Shown: positions 17,801 through 26,800 of the stretch, piece after piece
Position numbering within the stretch: the first letter of the stretch is position 1
Layout: every line of letters begins with the position of its first letter
NCBI RefSeq assembly: GCF_000315625.1
Contig: NW_005434397.1
Location: 1-35,237 of the forward strand
From: Guillardia theta CCMP2712
Lineage: Eukaryota; Cryptophyceae; Pyrenomonadales; Geminigeraceae
Reading direction: 5' to 3'
Length of the DNA stretch: 35,237 bases
Translations under genes and position numbers: made by a program
Notes under the pieces: model-generated
What the model saw: only the letters and a program-made list of their open reading frames with translations
Databases searched by the model: none
What the model was told of the DNA's origin: nothing

Positions 17801-20800
17801 CAGATGCAGTTGATCAGGCTGGAGGAGAGGTTGTAGGCGAAGGTGTGATCTGGGCACCTCACCGCAGGGTCCAGAGAGCCCGCACAGTAGTAATTCTCCG
17901 GGCACGGGTAGCATTCACCGTTGGGGAGGAGATACGTCCCAGGCTTGCAGGCACACTCGCTCACCTTCGAGATGCCCATCTTCGAGTAGGTGCCATTGGG
18001 GCAGGGCTGCTTCTCCGTGTATCCGCCACCGCAGAAGAAGTCGTACGGGCACTCGTAGCAGAACACGGAGTCGTTGACAAAGTAATTCCCCGGCTTGCAC
18101 ATGCATCCGTACTTGGATCCCTGCCCTGCAACGCTGAAAGATCCCGTTGGGCAATCGTACATCTGCTGATTGTTGCAGTAGTGATCAGGAGGGCATATCT
18201 CGCAGACCTTGGGGAAGAAGCTCGTGGCGTAGTACCCCGCGAAGCAGTCGCAGAAATAATCCGTCATGGCATTCGTCGGGGAGGACGAGTGAGGAGGGCA
18301 GACATAGACGCTGCCGTTGTAACAGTACGAGCCGGCAACGCAATCGACACATATCGCACATTCACAGTACGTTCCCGGGCCACGGAAGCCCTCATTGCAC
18401 GCGCACTCGTAGCTCCCAATCGTGTTGGTGCAGGTTGCGTCTATGCTGCAGTTGTTCACAGCAAGGCACTCGTTCAGGTCAACACAGAGGTTGGAAGAAG
18501 AGAGCCTGTAACCCACCGGGCAGGTGCAGGTGAAGCTCCCCTGCGTGTCCGTGCAGGTCGCCATCGGATCGCAGGGCGCCGGATCCAGCAGGCACTCGTC
18601 GATGTTCAGGCACAGGCCAGAGGGCTCTGTGCTGAAGCCCGGGTTGCAGACACAGTAGAAGCTCCCGATCGTGTCGAAGCATGCGCTGTTGTTCTGGCAG
18701 ACGGAGGATGCGTTCAGGCATTCGTCAATATTCACACAGCTCGACACCGACGGCCCCACTGTGTAACCAGCATCGCAATCGCACTGGAAGGAGCCGAGGG
18801 TGTTGCGGCAGGTGGTCGTGGCGAGATCGCAGCTGTCGCTGCCCAGCGAGCACTCATCGATATCAACACAGGCGCTGCCGGATAGCTGCCAGCCCACCCT
18901 GCAGGTGCAGGTGTAGGAGCCTTCCGTGTTCTGGCAGTCGGCATTCAGCATGCAGGCAGACGAGTATGCCGTGCACTCGTTCACATCCAGGCAGCTGCTG
19001 CCCGAGAGCTGATACCCGGCATTGCAGCTGCACTGGCTGAAGGAAACGGACCCCTCCGCGGCCGTGCTGCCATGAATCGGGCAGGGAGAACAGGCGGTGT
19101 TGGATACAGAATCCTTGTAGGTTCCGATATCACAGGCCAGGCAGAGGAACAGTCTTGAATCATTCCGGTAGCCCTTGATGCATTCACAGCTGTCTGACAC
19201 AGGGCTTGCAGATGGAGAGATGGCATTGCCCGGGCACTGCTGGCATTGCAGCACAGAGGTGGATGCCGTGGATGGCAAGAATGTGTTCTCCGGGCATTCA
19301 CTGCAGGGCTCCATCAGCAATGTGCTCTTGAACTTGCCCGCGGGGCACTGCTGGCAGTAATCGCCACCGGGCTGAAAGCCTGGCAGACATACACAGCTGC
19401 TCTTCACAGTGGATCCTGCGCTGCTGTTCGAGTTCAGAGGGCAGGAGCTACAGGAGGATAACGCCGTTGCCGCCAACGCCGGCTGGTAGGTGTTTTCCGG
19501 GCACTGCTGGCATGCCCCCGATCCCGTGCCAGACTTGTAGCTCCCTGCAGGGCACGCATTGCAGGCCGCCCCGTCCACTCCAGAGTATCCCGCTTTGCAT
19601 ACACAGAGAGAGATATCGTCCCGCGAGCCCGTAGAGACGGTATTTGCAGGGCACAGCAAACAGCCGCCATTGCCGGTGAAGTCCTTGTAGGCAGATGCAT
19701 TGCAGGCCGTGCAGGCACCCGAGCGCAGTTCAAACCCTGGCTTGCAGAGGCAGCTGCCTGATGAGACCTCCGCCTCACCATTCTCGCTGTTGGCGATGCA
19801 AGGAGAGCAGGCAGCGCTTCCCGTGGTGTCCTTATACTTGCCGCTGATGCAGGCATTGCACGACCAACCCCCGCTGCCAGTGTATCCCTTGTCGCACACA
19901 CAGGCGGACAGCGAGGAAGAGGCGGTGGCCAGCGTAACCGTGTGAGGAGGACAGGTCGTGCAGGATCCGTAGGCATGCACCTCGCACAACGAGAGGCTGT
20001 CAGCCGCCGCTACGGCCTGGATGGTCAGGATCGACCCCGTTGCGCTGCAGGGCACGGAGGATGTTCCCGACAGCGTATTGTAGCTGCTGCAGATGGCGTT
20101 GGTGGCGATGATCGTCGAATTCCCCACTGTGACCTCCACGTTGGCGGTGTTGGCACCCGATGTGATCACCAACTCGGAGATGAGGAAAGGGCCTGGCAGG
20201 GTGGCGGTGAAGGTTGGATCCAGCTCGACCGAGGTCGTCGCACACGTCGCCGCGGAACCGTCGATGGCCCTGCCCGCGTTGGAGGGGTTGCTTGACATGG
20301 TGACTGTTGTTCCTGGAAGCTGCAATAGATCTGTCGTATCCCTGATTCCGACTGCTGTCTTGTAAGATCCCGCAGAGCAGGCCAGGCAAGCCGTAGTCCC
20401 GTAGTATCCCGCATTGCACAGGCACTGAGAGGAGAGCGTAGATGCGGTCTGAAGCGTGATTCCGGGCATAGGGCACGACTTGCAGACCCCCGCCTCCTCG
20501 TAATACCCAATGCCACAGGCTGTACAGGGGCCACCGGCGCTCCCGACATATCCGCGATTGCAAGTGCAATCCGTGATCTGTGTGCTGTTGGCGGGCGAAT
20601 CGGCGTTGGTGGCACAGGCAGTGCAAACGGTAGAGCCTTGTGTCGACGAGAACTTGCCCGCTTGGCAGCTAGTGCAAGGCCCCCCGGCAGGGCCGTAAGA
20701 TCCAGGGTTGCAGCTGCAGGCCGTGCGTGCGGTGGATAGCGCGGAGGAATTGGAAAAGGCAGGACAGTCGAGGCAGGGAGAGTCTCCCGCCAGTGCCTTG

Positions 20801-23800
20801 TACTTGCCAGCAGCGCATCCAACACACTCCACCCCGTTGGAACCGTAGTAACCAGGCAGGCAGACACAGTCGGTGAGGCGGGTAGAGTGAAGCGCCGACT
20901 GCGTGTTGGGCGGGCACGGCTTGCAGGCCACGCGCCCGTCGTCGTTGTAGTAGCCAGAGTTGCATGCCTGGCATCCCGACGGGTATCCCCCCTCGTATCC
21001 CGAGTTGCAAACACACTGCGAGCCATCCACCGACCCTGAGGGGCTGGCGGAATTACCAGGGCACTGGGTGCAGGCAAAGTCACCGATCCCACTCTTGAAG
21101 GTATTCGAGCTGCACTGCATGCAGATGCCAAGCATGGATGTATACCCTGGATTGCAGACACAGTCGGACGATGACGTGCTTCCCAGCGCACTGGTCTCTG
21201 TTCCTAGGCAGTCATAGCACTGCCCCGGACCCTCGTAGTCCTTGTACTTCCCCTCAGGGCAGGCCGTGCAATAACCCCCGACGCTGCCGTAGTAGCCCTT
21301 CAGGCATCGGCATGCGGCATAGGACTGCGAGTCTCTCGACGATGTCATGTTCTGGGGGCATTCGAGACAGAAGGCATTGGTGGGATTCAGGTAGAAACCC
21401 TCCCTGCACCCCTGGCACTGCCCGGATGCGTTGAGATACAGCCCGCCAACACACACGCAATCCTCTGAAGTCTCGGATGCAACCGTGGTGGTCACAGTGT
21501 CCGATGGGCATTTCGTACAGAGAACGTTGCCAACCGTGCTCTTGAAGTAATTGAAATCGCAAGGGGCACAGTAGCTGTCCTTGGGTGTATACCCGACATC
21601 GCAGGAGCAGGAAGACTTGGAGGTGCTGCTCGATGGGCCGACGGAGTGATCGCCGCAGCTGAAGCACTGCCCAGCCCCGTAGGCGCTCTTGAATGTGTTG
21701 TTGGTACAGGCGGTGCAGTCAAATCCGTTCACGCCGGTGTATCCCGGCATGCACTCACAGTCGTACCGGCTCTCGCTAGACGACGGTGAATAGGAATGCA
21801 CAGGGCACTGATCACATGTGGCGTTTCCAGTGACGTTCTTGTAGGTGCTCTCGGCACAGGCAGAACAGTTGCCCCCGTCCGGCCCCGTGTATCCCATGTT
21901 GCAGGCACAAGAGAGAGACGACGGGGAGCCCTCGATCCCGTTGGTGGTAGAGTGCAGCGGGCAGCCCAGGCAGAGGTTGGATTGCGAGAAGGGGCGGAAG
22001 CTGTCGGCGGCACAGGCAAGGCAGGACGAGCTCGACGCATCGCTGAATCCAGCCGGGCAGGTGCAGAACTCTGTCACGACACCATTCTGCACGGTGCGCC
22101 GGAAACCAACACAGGCATCGCAGGTCTTGGTGGCATTGTTGAAGTCATAGTTGGGTGGGCAAACCACACACTGCCAACCGAATTGCTCGTACCCATCCTG
22201 GCAGATGCAGTCATTGATGCTCGTGCTTGCAGGTCGGGAAGTTGCCTTGTCGAAGCATGCCAGACAGTTCCCGCTCCCAGTGAAATTCTTGTACTTGCCC
22301 TCGGGGCAGGCCTTGCAGATGCCATCGAGGTAGTACCCAACATCACACACACAATCGGTTGAGCTTACGGAGCCCTCCTGTATCGTGCTCGTTGTATCCC
22401 CACAGGGTGTGCAGGGCAAATCACCGGTGAAGTCCTTGAACTTTCCTACAGGGCACATGTTGCAAGTGCCAAGCTCGTTGCCATATCCCACATCGCAAAC
22501 ACAATCGGATATGGCATTGCTCTTGACGGGGGCGTAATACCCCAGCCCGCAAGGTTGGCAGGTGAGGTAGGTGATCTTGTAGGTGCTCTGGTTGCAAGGC
22601 TGGCAAGGGCCCCCGGGCTGCCCCACCATTCCGTCAACACACATGCAATCCAGCTCTGTCTTGGATCCGTAGTAGTAGGAAGTTGTGTCCGCGGGGCAGC
22701 TGGTGCAAGCCTGATTGCCATCACTGGGTTTGAACTTCCCCGGGCTGCAGGCCTGGCACTTGCCATCTGCGCTCCCCTCGAAGCCAGCCTCACAGAAGCA
22801 ATCAAAGGCGGACACGGAGGCAAAAGGCGAGCTTGCGCCGCCATAGCACTCTTTGCAGGCGGCAGATCCCTGCGAGTCCTTGTACTTCCCCTCTTGGCAG
22901 GCGACGCAATCCGAGCCGTCCGCCCCTGTGTATCCCAGCCGGCATTTGCAATCCGTCTTGGCAGAGCTGGCAATCGCGGAGGTAGACTTGGTTGGGCAGG
23001 GGAGGCAGACCCCGTTGCTCTCGTACTGGCCCGCAAGGCATGCGACACAGGTCTGCCCTATGCGGACGTATCCGGCATTACAGATGCAGTCCTCGATGCT
23101 GTTGCTGGCCGGGAGAGAGGCCGAATGCTCCGGGCAGGAGGCACAGGAGGTGCTCGTCAGCCTGTACTGGTTGCCCTTGCAGGGCGTGCATTCATGGCTT
23201 GCATTTACAATGTATCCCGCAAAGCACAGGCAGCTTTCGATGCTGTTGGATGCATAAGGGGAGCTGGAGAACATCGGGCAGTCGGTGCAGACCGTGGCGG
23301 AGGACTTGAACTTTGCAATGCCACACGCGGTGCATTGTGTCTCTCCGGTGCCGATGAACCCATCGTTGCAGACACACTGAGAGATGGCGGTGCTGGCAAC
23401 CGGGGAGTTGGAATCCTTGGGGCAGTCCTGGCAGGACGAGTCACCCGAGGCACGCAGATACTTCCCTGCCAGGCACATATTGCAGTCCAGCCCTGCACCA
23501 CCCGAGTATCCAGCGGGGCAGATGCAATCCGTGACCGAGGTTGCAAGGCCGACCGAGTAGCTGCCATTCCCGCAAGCCCTGCAAACCTGCCCTAACACGT
23601 TGGAAGTGGCAGAGAGGCCCGAATACAGGAAAAGATCAGAGGCCGTGTAGGCAGAGCCAAAGGTACTCGAGGTGCTGTCGGCCCACAGGAAATCCTTGAG
23701 CGGCAAGCCATCCGAGGTCTTTCCCGCCGCGAGCCATTGCCGATTGCTCCAAACCTCCACCTTCCCGGGTGTTACGGTGACGTGAATGATCATCTCCCAC

Positions 23801-26800
23801 TGCCCCCTAGGCAAAGAGGCCAACGGGACATCGGCGTAGGCGAGCCCGGGGTATGCATTCCCAGAGACGACACTCACGCTGCCGTCCCCCGCACGGACCC
23901 GAAAGACGGGGGAGGAAGACCAAACAACCCCTACCCAGAGCTGCTGCGATGTGGAGCCTATCTGCAATACCTGGAAGCCCGCGTTGATGCTAGCGGGGAT
24001 AGCCACCGTGAGGAGAACGACGGCATCCAGAGTCCGGATAGCGTACAGAAGCGAGGAGACGGAATCCCCCGACTTGAACCTGGCGATGCTGCTGACATCT
24101 CCGATTGCCATCAGAGCCTCCCCCGAATGATACGAGCCCGCGGGGCAGGCAGAGCAGCCGACCCCCTCCAGTCCCGAGTAGCCAGCGTTGCAATAGCAGG
24201 ATTCCGCATAGAGCATACCAGTCTTTGCCGTGGTCTGAAACAACGGGCAGGGAGTGCAGGCCTGGTCGCCAATTACCCCCTTGTACTTGCCATGAGGGCA
24301 CGCTACGCACGAGTCCTGCAGCCTGTAATGTCCCATCTTGCAGACACAATCCGATACGGACGTCGAGCCGCGGCTCACAGTCACAGAGTCCGGAGGGCAT
24401 GGCTTGCAGGCGGTGGAGAAGTTGACATCCTTGTAGGTGTTGAAGTCGCAGGGGGTGCAGACCGCCCCGTTGTTCCCCGTGTATCCCACGGGGCAGAAGC
24501 ACTTGAGCGAGTCCGGGTTGGCGGGGAGGGAAATGGAATTCGCCGGGCAATTGACACAGGGAGAGCTGCCCAGCGTGTTCTTGTAGGAACCGGCCTGGCA
24601 GGCAGTGCAATCTCCATTCTTTAGAGTAAAGCCGCGGAAGCAAATGCAGTCCTCGATCCTTGCGCTGCCCTGTATGCTGGTAGAGAACATCGGACACTTC
24701 TGGCAGATGCTCGCGTTGTACTGATCGTTGTAGTAGTTCTCATTGCAGAGCGCGCACAGTGCAGGGCCGACGGTGTAAAACCCTGGCATGCAAACACAGG
24801 ACTCCCTCGCGGTTGTGCCCTCCTGCCAGGTCGTGGTGGATAGCGGGCAGGCGGAGCACTGCGAATCACCCTTCTTGGCCTTCCAGGTTCCTACACGGCA
24901 TGGCTTGCAATAACCCTCCGCGTCCCTCGTGTACCCGGGAGCGCATACGCAGTGGAATCTTGTGACCGAGGCCAATGGTCCCTCGTTGCCTTCGGCGCAG
25001 GTTTCGCATGCCTGAGAACCAACGCTCTCCTTGTAGGTCCCCGGGAGGCAGGCGGTGCATCCAACAGCGGCATTCCCAGTGTAACCCCGGTTGCAAAGAC
25101 AGGCATCGGGGGAGGACGAGCTCGAGTTCGAGACAGAGTTGCTTGGGCAGGCATGGCAGTACGTGCTACCTGCCGTGGAGTAGAAGTTGCCCTGGCACTG
25201 CAAGCAGGAGGTCGAGGCATTCACAGGCGAATAGCTGCCACCGGGGCAGATCTCACAATCGAAACTCCCCGGATCTGCCTTGGCGAACCCCGCCCGGCAT
25301 GCAACACACGGAGAGCCCTGGAACCCCGGATTGCAGACGCAAAAATCGCCCTTGCCTGCGGTGATTCCATTCACGCAGTCCCAGCAGGATTCATCCCCGA
25401 TCCAATCCTTATACTTGCCATTCTCACATCTCAGGCAGTACCCCGAAATGGACGCAAAACCGGCATTGCACTTGCATGCAGCGTACGAGTGCTGCCCAGC
25501 GAGCAGCGTTGTAGAGTCCGCGGCGCAGGCAGTGCAAGACCCACTGCCGATGATACCCTTGTATTTACCCACCGGGCAAGCCGTGCAAGACGTCCCCTCT
25601 TGCCCAACACCGCAAGTCTGATAGGTTGGGTCACTTGTGCAGGAGGTGGCGCCTGCCGACGAGTACTTCCCCCAGGGACAACGCATACAGAGCGCCAGGC
25701 TGACGTTCAGATACTGCATCGCGGCGCACTTGCAATCGGTGAGTCTGACGCTCCCTGAGTCCGCGGTGGACCCATCGGGACAGGGCAGGCAGGCGGCCTC
25801 GGAGGAGTTCCTCGTTGGCTTGTACGAGTTGATCGGGCAGGGATTGCACACCCCGCTAGAGGTTGCATAGTGCCCTGTATCTGCGCCGTAGGCACAGCTG
25901 CAGGACGAAGAGTCGACCTGCGAGCCGAGCTTGTAATTCCCCGACGGGCAAGGTGTGCACTTGACAGACGCCCGCATTGTGAAGGAGGCCGGTTGCAACC
26001 CCCCCATCCACGAATCGATCCTGACACACCCGATAGACTTGTAGAATGAATCCTGATAGCCAAACCCAACGTCCGCCGGGGTAATCACCTTCTGCAGAGT
26101 GGAGCCGAGGCAGTCCGACCCCGTTGACGTTGAGACGGAGATGCTGTCCGAGCTGTCTAAACCGAGATCTACGTCAAAGACACTCAGAGTGAACATGTCC
26201 GTGTTCCAGCGCACAAGCACGGAGCACAACCCGTTGTCGAAGATGACGACAGATGATGCAACAGAGATGCCCCGGAGAGGACGCCTTGCGCACACCCCCT
26301 GGAACTCCACACTGACGTACGCCACCCCGTTCAGGCCGTGGATGGTGTTCGCCGGGCACCCACACCCCGCGGACCCTTGCAGAGCCACGAAACCATTCGG
26401 GCATGAACGACAGCTGATGCCGTCCTCGCTGTAGGTTCCGGGGAAGCAATCCCTACAGACCCGGTCCAGCCCGGAGTACTGAAGCCCGGTGCAGAAGCAG
26501 TCGCCCTCGCTCTGCGCATAGGAGACGCTGGTCTTGCCCAAAGGGCAGGCGATACAGGAGCCCGCGTAGGAGTATTGGCCGGCATTGCAGAGCGTGCAAA
26601 CGGTGCTCGATGCGGTGATCACTCCCGAGAACCCCGGCAGGCAGGAGCAAGCGTCGATACCAACGCTGCCAGCGACGCTGGTCGTGTTGGGAGGGCACGG
26701 GATGCAGTCGGGCACGCTTCCCACGGTAGTCCCCTTGTAGCTGCCGGCGGGACAATTCACACACACACCAGTGCTGACAAACACCGTCGTCCCAGTGCAG

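Noticed and set aside
17629-18885. Long plus-strand frame (418 residues) opposite the EGF region
   Set aside because: Same antisense artefact; the minus-strand frame shows textbook cbEGF modules here.
22555-23595. Long plus-strand frame (346 residues) opposite the giant gene
   Set aside because: Antisense to continuous cysteine units, with an Ala/Gly/Arg-rich shadow translation.
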